Position numbers and translations under genes: made by a program | Origin: Ferruginibacter sp. | GTDB taxonomy: Bacteria; Bacteroidota; Bacteroidia; Chitinophagales; Chitinophagaceae | Direction of reading: 5' to 3' | Length of the DNA stretch: 64,000 bases | Assembly: GCA_019638575.1 (NCBI GenBank) | Contig: JAHBTN010000001.1 | Location: 1 to 64,000, forward strand | Notes under the pieces: generated by a model | Told to the model about the DNA's origin: nothing | Databases searched by the model: none | The model's input: only the letters and a program-made list of their open reading frames with translations | Part shown: piece after piece, positions 17,081 through 26,987 of the stretch | How positions within the stretch are numbered: the stretch's first letter is position 1 | How the letters are laid out: the number at the start of each line of letters is the position of its first letter

Positions 17081-19225
17081 ATGTTTTTACCTAAACGATA
17101 TTACATTCATTTATTTGTATTCTTAATTTCAATACCTGCATCTGCACAATACAAATATGCTTTTCAAAATTCATCTTTACCCATTGAGCAAAGAGTTAAC
17201 AATCTTATAGAACAATTAACTATTGATGAAAAAATAAGTTTGTTATTGTACAACAGCCCGGGTGTAAAAAGATTAAACATACCTGCATATAACTGGTGGA
17301 ACGAAGCACTGCATGGAGTAGCAAGAGCTGGCAGGGCTACTGTTTTTCCGCAGGCAATTGGCCTGGCTGCCAGTTTTGATGATTCGTTAGTTTACAAAAT
17401 TGCAAATGCCATTAGTGATGAAGCAAGGGCAAAATATAATGCAGCTTTAAAAAATAATAACCGTTCACAATATCTGGGTTTAACTTTTTGGTCGCCCAAT
17501 ATTAATATTTTTCGAGATCCCAGGTGGGGCCGTGGACACGAAACTTATGGTGAAGACCCATACCTAACCGGGCATATTGGTACAGCGTATGTACAAGGTT
17601 TACAAGGCAACAATAAAAAATATTATAAAACAGTTGCCTGTGCCAAACATTTTGCCGTTCACAGTGGGCCTGAACCATTACGGCATCAGTTTAATGCCGT
17701 TGTAAGTAACAACGATCTTAGAAACACATATTTACCTGCTTTTAAACAATTAGTGATGAATGCAAAAGTGGGTGGTATTATGTGTGCCTATAACAGAACA
17801 GATAGTGTACCCTGTTGCGGCAGTAAATTTTTATTGCAGGATATTTTAAGAAATGAATGGGACTTTAAAGGTTATGTGGTAACCGATTGCTGGGCTTTGG
17901 ATGATATATTCCGTTATCACAAATTTGTAAAAACACCTGAAGAGGTAGCCGCAATGGCTATTAAAAACGGTATTAATGTTGAATGTGGCAATACATTAAA
18001 TGATTTACAATTAGCATTAAAAAAAGGATTGGTTACTGAACCGGATATCAATACGGTATTAAAAATTAATGCAGAAATATTATTTAAGCTTGGCTGGTTC
18101 GATCCAAAAGGAAAAAATCCTTATGATAAAATACCTGCTTCTGTTATAAACAACAATGCACACCGATTATTAGCAAAAGAAGCAGCTATAAAATCAATGG
18201 TATTATTGAGTAATAAAAACCATACCCTGCCGCTATCAGTTAATCTAAAAAATATTTTAGTAACCGGGCCCAATGCCGATGAAACAAATGTTTTACTTGC
18301 AAACTATAATGGAATTTCGGGCAATATGGTAACCATCCTGGAAGGAATAACCAATACTGTAAGCCCTTCTACCATCATACTGCACAATAAAGGTTGCGAT
18401 TTAACTGATACTACAAAACAGGATTTTCACTGGATGATAAATGATGCTGATGCGGTTATTGCTGTACTTGGCCTTTCGCCATTGCTGGAAGGCGAAAACG
18501 GTGATGCTTACTTATCTGAAGCCGGTGGTGATAAAAAAGACATTTCATTTCCTTATGCCCAGTTAAAATACCTAAAAGCAATAAAAGCAAAAACCAATAA
18601 GCCAATAATTGTTGTACTTACTGCAGGTTCGGCCATTGAGTTAGGCGAAGTAGAGAAAATTGCCGATGCTGTTTTACTGGCCTGGTATCCCGGAGAGCAA
18701 GGAGGCAACGCAGTGGCTGATATTTTATTTGGCAAAGCAAATCCAGGAGGGAGATTGCCAATAACTTTTTATAAATCTACTAACGACTTGCCAGCTTTTG
18801 ATAACTATGATATGACCGGCAGAACATACCGCTTTTTTACAGGCGAAACTTTACATCCTTTTGGATATGGCTTAAGCTACAGCAAATTTGCTTATACTAA
18901 TTTAAAAGTTACAAAATCATTTGCAGGCAAAAACATACGGTTTGAAGTTACAAATACCAGCCATACAGATGGCGATGAAGTGGTACAATTGTACATAAGA
19001 AAGTTACATGAACCCAATCGTCCATTAATGGAGTTAAAAGGATATAAAAGAATTCATATCATTAAAGGAAAGAGCAAAACAGTTACACTGCTTTTACCCA
19101 CAACTGCTTTAGAATATTGGGATGATGCATGTAATGCTTATTGTGTAACGCCCGGTAATTATGAATTTTTGATTGGCAGTTCTTCAAAAGATATAAAACT
19201 GAGTTATCGTTTCAGCATCAATTAA
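17081..19225 (+). CDS. Glycoside hydrolase family 3 protein, exported
   Basis: A 714-residue exported enzyme (signal peptide MFLPKRYYIHLFVFLISIPASAQ). The N-terminal GH3 barrel shows NWWNEALHGVARAG, SPNINIFRDPRWGRGHETYGEDP and the nucleophile aspartate D269 in VVTDCWALDD. The C-terminal sandwich domain has LLEGENGDAYLSEAGGDK and GNPGGRLPIT-like sequence, ending in a fibronectin-III-like domain. These features resemble the xylosidase/arabinosidase branch of GH3. It starts 5 nt after the hydroxyproline epimerase stop and 69 nt before the oxidase, so it is embedded in the hydroxyproline operon; release of hydroxyproline-linked sugars is a possible but untested role. Confidence 0.9.
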   Translation: MFLPKRYYIHLFVFLISIPASAQYKYAFQNSSLPIEQRVNNLIEQLTIDEKISLLLYNSPGVKRLNIPAYNWWNEALHGVARAGRATVFPQAIGLAASFDDSLVYKIANAISDEARAKYNAALKNNNRSQYLGLTFWSPNINIFRDPRWGRGHETYGEDPYLTGHIGTAYVQGLQGNNKKYYKTVACAKHFAVHSGPEPLRHQFNAVVSNNDLRNTYLPAFKQLVMNAKVGGIMCAYNRTDSVPCCGSKFLLQDILRNEWDFKGYVVTDCWALDDIFRYHKFVKTPEEVAAMAIKNGINVECGNTLNDLQLALKKGLVTEPDINTVLKINAEILFKLGWFDPKGKNPYDKIPASVINNNAHRLLAKEAAIKSMVLLSNKNHTLPLSVNLKNILVTGPNADETNVLLANYNGISGNMVTILEGITNTVSPSTIILHNKGCDLTDTTKQDFHWMINDADAVIAVLGLSPLLEGENGDAYLSEAGGDKKDISFPYAQLKYLKAIKAKTNKPIIVVLTAGSAIELGEVEKIADAVLLAWYPGEQGGNAVADILFGKANPGGRLPITFYKSTNDLPAFDNYDMTGRTYRFFTGETLHPFGYGLSYSKFAYTNLKVTKSFAGKNIRFEVTNTSHTDGDEVVQLYIRKLHEPNRPLMELKGYKRIHIIKGKSKTVTLLLPTTALEYWDDACNAYCVTPGNYEFLIGSSSKDIKLSYRFSIN

Positions 19226-19294
19226 ATAATTATCGTTGACACGATTAAAACATTAAATTGCCTTTCGATTGAAAAAAAAATCAACAAGCTATTA

Positions 19295-20542
19295 ATGAAA
19301 GTTACAATAATTGGCGGCGGCATAATAGGATTATGCAGTGCTTATTTTTTAGAAAAAGATGGTTACGAGGTAACCATTATTGAAAGAGGAGATATTACTG
19401 ATGGTTGTTCGTTTGGTAATATGGGTTTTATTTCGCCCAGTCATTTTATTCCATTGGCCAATCCGGGTGTGGTGTCACAAGGTTTAAAATGGATGATGAG
19501 TTCCACCTCTCCTTTCTATATAAAACCCAGGCTAAACCTACACTTAATGCAATGGGGTTATCACTTTTGGAAAAACTGTACTCATAAAAAGGTACAGCAA
19601 AATTCGAAACCCTTGCATGAAATATTACAGCTTAGCCGCCGGTTGATTGGAACAATGAGAGATGACCTTAATAATGTATTTGAAATGCAGGATAAAGGTT
19701 GCCTGATGATTTGCAAAAAACAAAAAACCCTTGACCATGAATTTGAGATGGCTGATGAAGCCGAAAAATTTGGATTAAATATTGAACGATTGAACAGGGA
19801 TGCTGTACAGGCGCTTGAACCGAATGTGGAAGTGGATGTTGCCGGGGCAGTTTTATTTAAAGATGACTGCCACTTTGATCCGGCAAAACTAATGAGAGGA
19901 TTGTATTCATATTTTCAAAATAAAAAAACAGTTCAATTTCAATTGCACACCACTGTAACCGGGTTCGAAAAAATGAATGGAAAAATTACTTCAATCATCA
20001 CCGATAAAGGAAAATTTGATTGTGATGAAGTAGTTCTAGCGCCGGGTTCGTGGATGCCCGAACTGGCAAAGATGATGGGCATTAAATTATTATTGCAACC
20101 GGGTAAAGGTTACAGTTACACTTATCAGCATATAGAAAAAAACTTGCAATATCCTGCCATACTTGTAGATGGCAGGTGTGCTATCTCTCCCTGGGGTGCA
20201 CAACTACGTATTGGTGGCACCATGGAACTGAGTGGCATCAATAACAAAATACTTGTAAACCGCATGCGTGGCATTTTTGATTCGGCAAAAGATTTTTATC
20301 CTGGTTTACAAATTGATTTCCCTCCCGAAGAAAAAATATGGAGTGGTTTGCGGCCGGTAACTCCCGATGGATTACCATATATTGGCCGTCATCCATCTGT
20401 TAATAATGTAGTTTTTGCCGGAGGCCATGCCATGCTGGGCCTTACTTTAGCAAGCGGCACCGGAAAATTAGTTAAAGAAATTGTTCACAGGGATGCCACA
20501 AGTGTAGCCATTGATGCTTTTAAAATAAACAGGTTTGGATAA
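19295..20542 (+). CDS. FAD-dependent D-amino-acid oxidase family protein, probable D-hydroxyproline dehydrogenase
   Basis: A 415-residue DadA/DAO-type flavoprotein. The N-terminus holds the FAD motif IIGGGIIGLCSAYFLEKDGY; LVDGRCAISPWGAQLRIGGTMELSG and the C-terminal SGLRPVTPDGLPYIGRHPSVNNVVFAGGHAMLGLTLASGTG region are typical of the family. In this cluster the likely substrate is cis-4-hydroxy-D-proline, giving the cyclic imine used by the deaminase at 11530. It is the last gene of the epimerase-GH3-oxidase unit. Other D-amino acids remain possible. Confidence 0.87.
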   Translation: MKVTIIGGGIIGLCSAYFLEKDGYEVTIIERGDITDGCSFGNMGFISPSHFIPLANPGVVSQGLKWMMSSTSPFYIKPRLNLHLMQWGYHFWKNCTHKKVQQNSKPLHEILQLSRRLIGTMRDDLNNVFEMQDKGCLMICKKQKTLDHEFEMADEAEKFGLNIERLNRDAVQALEPNVEVDVAGAVLFKDDCHFDPAKLMRGLYSYFQNKKTVQFQLHTTVTGFEKMNGKITSIITDKGKFDCDEVVLAPGSWMPELAKMMGIKLLLQPGKGYSYTYQHIEKNLQYPAILVDGRCAISPWGAQLRIGGTMELSGINNKILVNRMRGIFDSAKDFYPGLQIDFPPEEKIWSGLRPVTPDGLPYIGRHPSVNNVVFAGGHAMLGLTLASGTGKLVKEIVHRDATSVAIDAFKINRFG

Positions 20543-20645
20543 CCAAAAATTTTATGATTCTTTGCAGTAATCAATCAAAGCATCTAACTTAAATAAAATT
20601 CATACTAAACAACATCATTTGTAATAATAAAATCGTTAGATTTTA

Positions 20646-23339
20646 TTATTGCTGATTTGTTGTATCCTTTGGTTTCTTTTTAAATTTATCCAACAGGTCT
20701 TTTAAAGTAGGCTTATTAGTTTCAGGTTTTGTTACAGGCGATGTACTGTCTGCAGCGGCAGATGTAGCTGTGTCTTTTTTGCCAAACAATTTCTTTCGTA
20801 ACTCTTCCTTGGCTTTTTCTTCAAGTTGTTTTTTTAAATTATTCAACGAATCTTTTACGGCATTTTTTGCACTGTCAATTTTTGCCTGTGCAAAATCTTT
20901 TACCTGTTCTTTCATTTGGTCAACAAGTGTTTCGCCGCTTTGTTTTAAATCTACTTTTAGTGCAGGGTTTTTGATGGTGCCTGTCATTCCCATTTTAAAG
21001 TTAACCGTTTCACCAACTTTTAAAGGAATGCCTTTTGCATTAACGGCAGCAGCCAGGTTATTTACAAACTGGTTGCCCTCGGTACCCATCAATGCCCTGG
21101 GCAGTTTAAGATTAATAGCATAGTTTATGCCTTCATCAAAGCCTATACCCTGTAAACCGCCAATCTCCATTTCAATATCTTTTAATTTTACCGTAAATGG
21201 TTTTATCAGCATTTTTCCATTCGAAAATTCAAAAAAAGTTTTCACATCTTTCATCGAAATAGATTCCAGTTGTTTTACATGCAGGGCAGATGCAATCTTA
21301 TCAAGTGGTGCAAACTTGCTCAGGAAACCTTCAATTAAAAATAAGTTACCATTTCCCGAAACAGTGTTCATATCAATGCTCATACCTTCTCCCATTTTTC
21401 CATTTGCCGTTAAAACAGAAGTAAGCTTACCTGCAAGGAATTTTCCAATGGGCATTAATTTTTGTGCCGTATTAAAAGCGTAAAAAGTTTTTTGTATATC
21501 AACTTGCTCTACATCATAACTCATAGCGATGGCAGGTTTTTTCTTATCTGCTTTAGTACTGTAAGAGCCATTTATTGTAATATTTCCATCCAACGCATTA
21601 CCTTTTACATTATTTAGTTTAACCGCTTCATCAGCAACCTGTACATTGCCCGACAAGTTGTTTATTTTTAAATTATCGTATTGCAGGTTATTTATTTTGG
21701 TTGATAAGCTAACATCAAGATTGGAAGGAACTATAAAAGGTTGTGTTGAAGAACTCTTGGTTGTTGTATCAGCCGAAATGCCAATCCAGTCGTTAACGTT
21801 TACATTATCGGCATTTAAAGTAAGATTGGCGCTTAAAGGTTTACCGCTTAATAAATAACTAAGCAGGTTATTGATTTGTCCGCCACCCGTAAAATTTGAT
21901 TGCTGGTATTGGCCCGCCAGGTTTGATACATCAATTTTAGTTGGCGTAAAAACTGTATTTACTGTATTTATTTTTACGCCTGTTGGGTAATCGGCCGAGT
22001 GGTAATTAAAATTATTTACCGCTACCGTACCGGCGGCATAAAAATTATTGAACTGTTTATTTTCTATTTCTTTTACATTGCCTTTAATATTTACATCGGC
22101 ATTTAGCAGGCCGGCAATGCTTGTTCCCTTATCTAATTTTATAAAGCCTGCCACCTGCCCCAGGTCAAGCTTTCCTTTGGCAGCTGCATCAACAAACATA
22201 TTACTCACCGGCTTTTTAACCAGCAACCTAAAGTCGAAAGGCTCTTTGTCAATAGCCAGGTGGCCGTTTGTAATATCTACTACCAGGTTATCTGTTTGCC
22301 CGTCTGCATTATCAACTACCGCATTAAAATTTATCTGTTCTACTGCTTTAGGCAAATCGGTATATTTAAAAGAGCCATCTTTTACATTCATGGCCAGGTG
22401 ATAACCCGGCATGCTTGTTTGGTTATAAACACCATTTATAAAACCTTCAAAATTTGCTGTGCCATTGGCCGATACTTTATCAAATTCGGTTTTATAAATA
22501 GCAGGTATCAGTGAAAGTATTTTTTTAAAATCGGTTGATGCCGATTTAAAACTGATATCCATATTGTATCCATCAGGCAGGCTCTTGATGTTTCCGTTGC
22601 CGTTAATCAGTAAATCGTTCAGCAAGGCTTCCACTGCATTAAAGCTGTACACATTGTTTTTGTTATCCACTTTAATATCGGCAGTTACAACAGTTTTCAC
22701 TTTTGCCAGGTATGGAATAAGCCCGTAAGTAAAAGTAACCGCATCGGCGCTTGTATTTGTTTTTAATGTAAAGAGGTCGGAAGTAAAATCGCCGCTGCCG
22801 CTATGATTGAGGTTTACAATTTCGGCACTCATGCCCGATTCTGCATCATTGTATCGAACATAGCCATTCTCAACCCCATATTTTTTTAGTTGCAGGTTAA
22901 AAGGCTTGGATGCCGTTGTTGATTTGGTTTCATCCGGTTTTACAATATCCCAATTGGCAAAACCTTCTTTAGTTACGATAGCATTAATACGTGGCTTTTC
23001 AAGAAAAATATTGTAGATGTTCATATTTTTTCCCCTGAAGAAACTCATAATATCAACCGTTGCATCCAGTCTTTTTGCATACAGTAAGGTATCTGCAGCA
23101 AAATAATCGGCACCGGTTACTTGTAATTCATCAAGGCCAATACTCACTTTAGGAAAATGGCGAAAAAAAGAAATATTCACTTTTTTAAAATCAACCTTTG
23201 CATTTATATTATTGTTGATTTCGGTTTTTACCATTGCCACAATCTTATCCCTGAAAAAATAAGTGGAGGCAAACAGTAACCCTATTAATACAACAAGACT
23301 AATAAGAAATATCCTGGCAAATTTTTTAAACTTTTTCAT
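20646..23339 (-). CDS. AsmA-like membrane protein
   Basis: An 897-residue protein with one N-terminal membrane segment (FARIFLISLVVLIGLLFASTYFF) followed by an AsmA-type N-terminal domain (VKINNNINAKVDFKKVNISFFRHFPKVSIGLDELQVTG in outline) and a long repetitive beta region. The C-terminal AsmA-like part covers about residues 600-830, followed by a charged coiled-coil tail (AKIDSAKNAVKDSLNNLKKQLEEK) and a Pro/Lys-rich end. AsmA-like proteins are thought to move lipids between membranes. It is a stand-alone gene. Confidence 0.85.
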   Translation of the reverse strand: MKKFKKFARIFLISLVVLIGLLFASTYFFRDKIVAMVKTEINNNINAKVDFKKVNISFFRHFPKVSIGLDELQVTGADYFAADTLLYAKRLDATVDIMSFFRGKNMNIYNIFLEKPRINAIVTKEGFANWDIVKPDETKSTTASKPFNLQLKKYGVENGYVRYNDAESGMSAEIVNLNHSGSGDFTSDLFTLKTNTSADAVTFTYGLIPYLAKVKTVVTADIKVDNKNNVYSFNAVEALLNDLLINGNGNIKSLPDGYNMDISFKSASTDFKKILSLIPAIYKTEFDKVSANGTANFEGFINGVYNQTSMPGYHLAMNVKDGSFKYTDLPKAVEQINFNAVVDNADGQTDNLVVDITNGHLAIDKEPFDFRLLVKKPVSNMFVDAAAKGKLDLGQVAGFIKLDKGTSIAGLLNADVNIKGNVKEIENKQFNNFYAAGTVAVNNFNYHSADYPTGVKINTVNTVFTPTKIDVSNLAGQYQQSNFTGGGQINNLLSYLLSGKPLSANLTLNADNVNVNDWIGISADTTTKSSSTQPFIVPSNLDVSLSTKINNLQYDNLKINNLSGNVQVADEAVKLNNVKGNALDGNITINGSYSTKADKKKPAIAMSYDVEQVDIQKTFYAFNTAQKLMPIGKFLAGKLTSVLTANGKMGEGMSIDMNTVSGNGNLFLIEGFLSKFAPLDKIASALHVKQLESISMKDVKTFFEFSNGKMLIKPFTVKLKDIEMEIGGLQGIGFDEGINYAINLKLPRALMGTEGNQFVNNLAAAVNAKGIPLKVGETVNFKMGMTGTIKNPALKVDLKQSGETLVDQMKEQVKDFAQAKIDSAKNAVKDSLNNLKKQLEEKAKEELRKKLFGKKDTATSAAADSTSPVTKPETNKPTLKDLLDKFKKKPKDTTNQQ

Positions 23340-23370
23340 AATCTACTGCTGTTACAAAATATAAAATAGC

Positions 23371-23413
23371 AATGTCAGCCATAACCCAAAAGCATCGGGA
23401 ACAGGCTGACATT
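23371..23413 (-). terminator. Large hairpin between two minus-strand genes
   Basis: AATGTCAGCC at 23371-23380 pairs perfectly with GGCTGACATT at 23404-23413 around a 23-nt loop that contains CCC and GGG words able to pair. On the minus strand it lies behind the beta-CASP gene; the downstream bases there are GCTATTTTATATTTTG, a poor T run. The T run is better on the plus strand. A terminator is likely; the direction is uncertain. Confidence 0.55.
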
Positions 23414-23498
23414 TTTTTATAATTAAAAGATGCTTTCTGTTTATTGTTCAAAAACTATTCCAATTCAACAAAAGGTTTTGGCATGCATTCACAAAAAA

Positions 23499-24902
23499 TC
23501 ACTCCAGCCCAATCTCGTAATGCATTTCGGGTATTTCCACATCTGTAAATCCCTTTCTTAAAAGACGTTGTTTAAAATCCTGTTGCACATTGTATTCGCC
23601 ATGCACCAAAAACAATCTTTTAATTTGTTTTGCATCCTGGCAGGCAAGCCATTGGCAAAGATCGTCGTAATCGCCATGGGCGCTCATGCTGCGGATAGAT
23701 GCAATTTCGGCATTCACTTCATGTTCGGTTCCAAAAATACCCACTTCTTTGGCGCCTGCAAGCAGCCTGCCGCCAAGCGAATGGGGTTCGCAATATCCGC
23801 TGAATAAAATAGTGTTGCGGCTGTTTTCGATATTATTGCTGATGTGGTGCTTAACCCTGCCTGCATCGCCCATGCCGCTTGCCGATATAACTACAAAAGG
23901 CCCGTCAGTAAAATTCAGCATCTTAGATTCATCAACAGATTTGATTAGTTTAAGGCCGGCAAAATTAAATGGATCGGAATCTTTTTGCAATACTTTTTGT
24001 ATGGTTTTATTGAAATATGCCGGGTAACTTTTTATTATTTCGGTTGCTTTTACACTCAGTGGACTATCAACATAATAAGTTAAATTAGGCAATCTGTTTT
24101 CAAGTTCCAGTTGGTTAAGTGCATATAATATTTCCTGTGTTCTCCCAACACTAAAAGCAGCGATGATAAGTTTTCCTTTTTTTTGTATGCAGGCTTTTTC
24201 TACCCATTCCAGTATCTGGTCGGGTGTGGTAACTGCATTATCATGCAGGCTATTGCCATACGTTGATTCCATAATTATATAATCTGCCTGAGGAAATTCG
24301 GCTGGCGACCTAAGTATTACATCCCTATACCGGCCCACATCGCCACTGAAACTGATACGGGTTACTTTACCATTCTCCTTCACTTTTAAATGAACCGATG
24401 CACTGCCAATGATATGACCTGCATCTTTATACATTACCTCCACAAACTCATCAATGGCAAACCAGTTATCGTATTCTACTTCTACAAAATGATCCATGGC
24501 AGCCATTGCATCATTTGTATCATATAGCGGTTGCAGGTATGGCAGGCCATCATGCGCCCTGCGTTTGTTCTCATATTTTACTTCATCTTCCTGTATGCCT
24601 GCCGAGTCTTCCAACATCAGTGCTGATAATGTTTTGGTGGCAGGTGTGCAAAACACTTTGCCGTTAAAACCATCTTTAACCAATTTTGGGATAAGGCCGC
24701 AATGATCGATATGTGCATGTGATAAAATGAGGTGTGTAACTTTTGTAGCATCAAAGCCAAAAGTCCTGTTCAGCATTTCGGTATCACGGCCCATGCCCTG
24801 GAACATGCCGCAATCTAAAAGATACTGGTTTCCGTTTTTTAATGTTAGCAGGTGTTTGCTGCCGGTTACTGTACGGGCTGCGCCGTGGAAAGCTATTTTC
24901 AT
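23499..24902 (-). CDS. Metallo-beta-lactamase fold RNase-like protein (beta-CASP family)
   Basis: A 467-residue protein. The start at 24902 (MKIAFHGAARTVTGSKHLL) matches the family start exactly; an upstream in-frame extension is unlikely. Motifs are HAHIDHCG (zinc ligands), the SGDVGRY segment, the beta-CASP part with FSVGRTQEIL and ISASGMGDAGRVKHH, and the C-terminal SAHGDYDDL and VHGEY. Proteins of this group (YsaC/CPSF73-like) are RNA nucleases or related hydrolases. The metal ligands are present, so activity is likely. The neighbouring genes do not suggest a specific substrate. Confidence 0.9.
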   Translation of the reverse strand: MKIAFHGAARTVTGSKHLLTLKNGNQYLLDCGMFQGMGRDTEMLNRTFGFDATKVTHLILSHAHIDHCGLIPKLVKDGFNGKVFCTPATKTLSALMLEDSAGIQEDEVKYENKRRAHDGLPYLQPLYDTNDAMAAMDHFVEVEYDNWFAIDEFVEVMYKDAGHIIGSASVHLKVKENGKVTRISFSGDVGRYRDVILRSPAEFPQADYIIMESTYGNSLHDNAVTTPDQILEWVEKACIQKKGKLIIAAFSVGRTQEILYALNQLELENRLPNLTYYVDSPLSVKATEIIKSYPAYFNKTIQKVLQKDSDPFNFAGLKLIKSVDESKMLNFTDGPFVVISASGMGDAGRVKHHISNNIENSRNTILFSGYCEPHSLGGRLLAGAKEVGIFGTEHEVNAEIASIRSMSAHGDYDDLCQWLACQDAKQIKRLFLVHGEYNVQQDFKQRLLRKGFTDVEIPEMHYEIGLE

Positions 24903-25052
24903 ATTGCCAGCCTCACTGATGGAGGATTCTTCATTTATTAATTTTGCGGCATAGCACAAAAACAATTGAATGAAGTTTTAAAATTTTATAAATGATTCCT
25001 ATGCAAATCAAAAACCCTCTTTAATGTTTTTTAGTTTCGTTATATATCATGT

Positions 25053-26225
25053 TCAGGAAATTGCTGCCCAAGCCATCATCCCCATCCCAATCTCAATGGC
25101 ATTTTCATCTATATTAAAGGTAGGTGTATGCACCCCGCTTGTTATACCATTTGATTTATTGCCGGCGCCCAACCTGAAAAAACAGGCAGGCAACTGGTGA
25201 GAGTAATAAGCAAAATCTTCGGCACCCATTCTTAACTCAGTTTCTTCCACATTCGGTTCTCCTAAATATTCTTGAGCTTTTTTTATGGTTTCGTTTCCGA
25301 GTTGTTCATCATTTAAAACAAAAGGATAACCTACATCAATATGTATGGTTGCTTCTGCTCCCATGGCTGCAACCAATTCAATAGTTTGCTTTTTTATAAG
25401 TTCATGTGCTTTAAAGCGCCACTCTTCGTTCATAGCCCTGAAAGTGCCCATCAGTTTCACTTCGGAAGGAATTACATTGGTGGTATTGCCACCCTTGAAG
25501 GAGGTGATTGATAACACCGATGGATTAAAAGGGCTGTTGTTCCTGCTTACAATTTGTTGCAGGCTTATAATTAAATGCGATGCAATTAAAATAGTATCTG
25601 CAGTTAGCTGCGGTGCCGCAGCATGGCCGCCTTTGCTTTTTATGCTGATATAGATTTCATCGGCGCTTGCCATAACCATACCATTTCTAAAACTTACTTT
25701 GCCTACTTCAAGCCCGGGATGCACATGCAGGGCAAATATTTTTTGTGGCCGGGGATTTTCAAGCACTCCTTCCTTTATTAATAAACTTGCACCGCCGGGA
25801 TTTTTTTCTTCGCCGGGTTGAAAAATCAGTTTCACTGTACCCTCCCACTCATCTTTTAATTGGTTTAATATTTTTGCAGCACCCAACAAACAGGTTGTAT
25901 GTACATCGTGTCCACATGCATGCATTACTCCATTATTTTTTGATTTATAAGGTATATCATTTTCTTCCAGTATGGGCAAGGCATCCATATCGGCACGTAA
26001 TGCCGTGGTTTTAGCTTGAGAATTTTTTCCTTTTATCAATCCTACTACGCCAGTTGTGGCTTTAATTTCAAACGGGATTCCAAATTCTGTAAGTTTTTTT
26101 TGTACAAATGCCGAGGTTTCAAATTCCTGGTAGCTTAATTCGGGATGGCTATGAAGATGCTGTCGTATTTCTATAAAGTCAGGAGCGTATTTTTTTGCCA
26201 GTTGCCTAATCGTATCTTTCATCAT
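25053..26225 (-). CDS. M20 family metallopeptidase (N-acyl amino acid amidohydrolase type)
   Basis: A 390-residue cytoplasmic amidohydrolase of the IAA-amino-acid hydrolase/hippurate hydrolase group. Visible features are RQHLHSHPELSYQEFET at the start, RADMDALPILE, the metal motif HACGHDVHTTCLLG and QPGEEKNPGGA, then the dimerisation domain (KGGHAAAPQLTADTI) and C-terminal RMGAEDFAYY. It removes an acyl group from an N-acylated amino acid; the acyl substrate is not determined. It lies 75 nt downstream of the SPOR gene, with a terminator between. Confidence 0.9.
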   Translation of the reverse strand: MMKDTIRQLAKKYAPDFIEIRQHLHSHPELSYQEFETSAFVQKKLTEFGIPFEIKATTGVVGLIKGKNSQAKTTALRADMDALPILEENDIPYKSKNNGVMHACGHDVHTTCLLGAAKILNQLKDEWEGTVKLIFQPGEEKNPGGASLLIKEGVLENPRPQKIFALHVHPGLEVGKVSFRNGMVMASADEIYISIKSKGGHAAAPQLTADTILIASHLIISLQQIVSRNNSPFNPSVLSITSFKGGNTTNVIPSEVKLMGTFRAMNEEWRFKAHELIKKQTIELVAAMGAEATIHIDVGYPFVLNDEQLGNETIKKAQEYLGEPNVEETELRMGAEDFAYYSHQLPACFFRLGAGNKSNGITSGVHTPTFNIDENAIEIGMGMMAWAAIS

Positions 26226-26254
26226 GAAATAAATATAAACCTAAAGTATCAAAA

Positions 26255-26281
26255 TAAAAAAAGGTTTCTTAACAGAAACCC
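26255..26281 (-). terminator. Terminator of the SPOR-domain gene
   Basis: Read on the minus strand: GGTTTCT and AGAAACC pair around a 4-nt loop (26263-26280), followed by seven T residues. It separates the SPOR gene from the M20 gene. Confidence 0.8.
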
Positions 26282-26299
26282 TATATGATTTGTTTAATA

Positions 26300-26755
26300 T
26301 TATTTATCCAAATCTTTTAGTTTATCGGGTTTAAGTTCAATAGTATCGGGTACTACATAAACACCACCGGTAACAACACCGTCTCTTTCAATTTGCTTTT
26401 TAGCCTTTTCTGCATCTGCCTTGTCTTCAAAATCGCCAAACTTCATTTTAATAAAAGGACTTTGCCAGGTCATAAAAACATTTTCGCCGGGGAAAGTTTG
26501 TAACAGGTATGTTCTTACCCTCATGGCGTATGCCCTGTCGCTGCTTTTTAATACAAACAAACGGTAACCTTTAACAAACCTTTTGGCCCGGTTGTTCAAA
26601 TCAAGTTCGGCCTTGGCCAATAAATCAATACGGGGATCTTTAGTAATAGTAACTTTAGCTATAGAGGTTTTTGTGGTATCGGGTTGAGGTGTTTTTTGTG
26701 CCATTATAACAGCCGGCCCAAAACAAATAAAAATAATTACCGCAAATTTTTTCAT
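26300..26755 (-). CDS. Exported SPOR-domain protein
   Basis: A 151-residue protein with a signal peptide (MKKFAVIIFICFGPAVIMAQ; the start at 26755 is preferred over an ATG two codons upstream). The C-terminal 75 residues (KGYRLFVLKSSDRAYAMRVRTYLL then FMTWQSPFIKMKFGDFEDKADAEKAKKQI) have the SPOR pattern, which binds denuded peptidoglycan. It is probably a periplasmic or envelope protein connected with the cell wall. The partner is unknown. Confidence 0.78.
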   Translation of the reverse strand: MKKFAVIIFICFGPAVIMAQKTPQPDTTKTSIAKVTITKDPRIDLLAKAELDLNNRAKRFVKGYRLFVLKSSDRAYAMRVRTYLLQTFPGENVFMTWQSPFIKMKFGDFEDKADAEKAKKQIERDGVVTGGVYVVPDTIELKPDKLKDLDK

Positions 26756-26987
26756 ATACATCCTTTTTACAAAAACCGTTCCATCTATAACTTATAAAAC
26801 TTATAACGTTGAAGGTAGCATAAAAATACATATCATTAAAACTACTTAAGCCTGGTTTTTATAGCTTCTATTTTATTAAAACTATAAAAATATTTAAAAC
26901 CAAAAACATAATTATATAAGTGGTTGTTTTTAAGCTTAACCTTTTGTTATATTTATCTTTCAATTTTAAACACCAAAACCAACCTGC

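Noticed and set aside
20770..22514. Several long plus-strand open frames opposite the AsmA-like gene
   Set aside because: They mirror the codon pattern of the AsmA-like coding strand and show no start context or domain.
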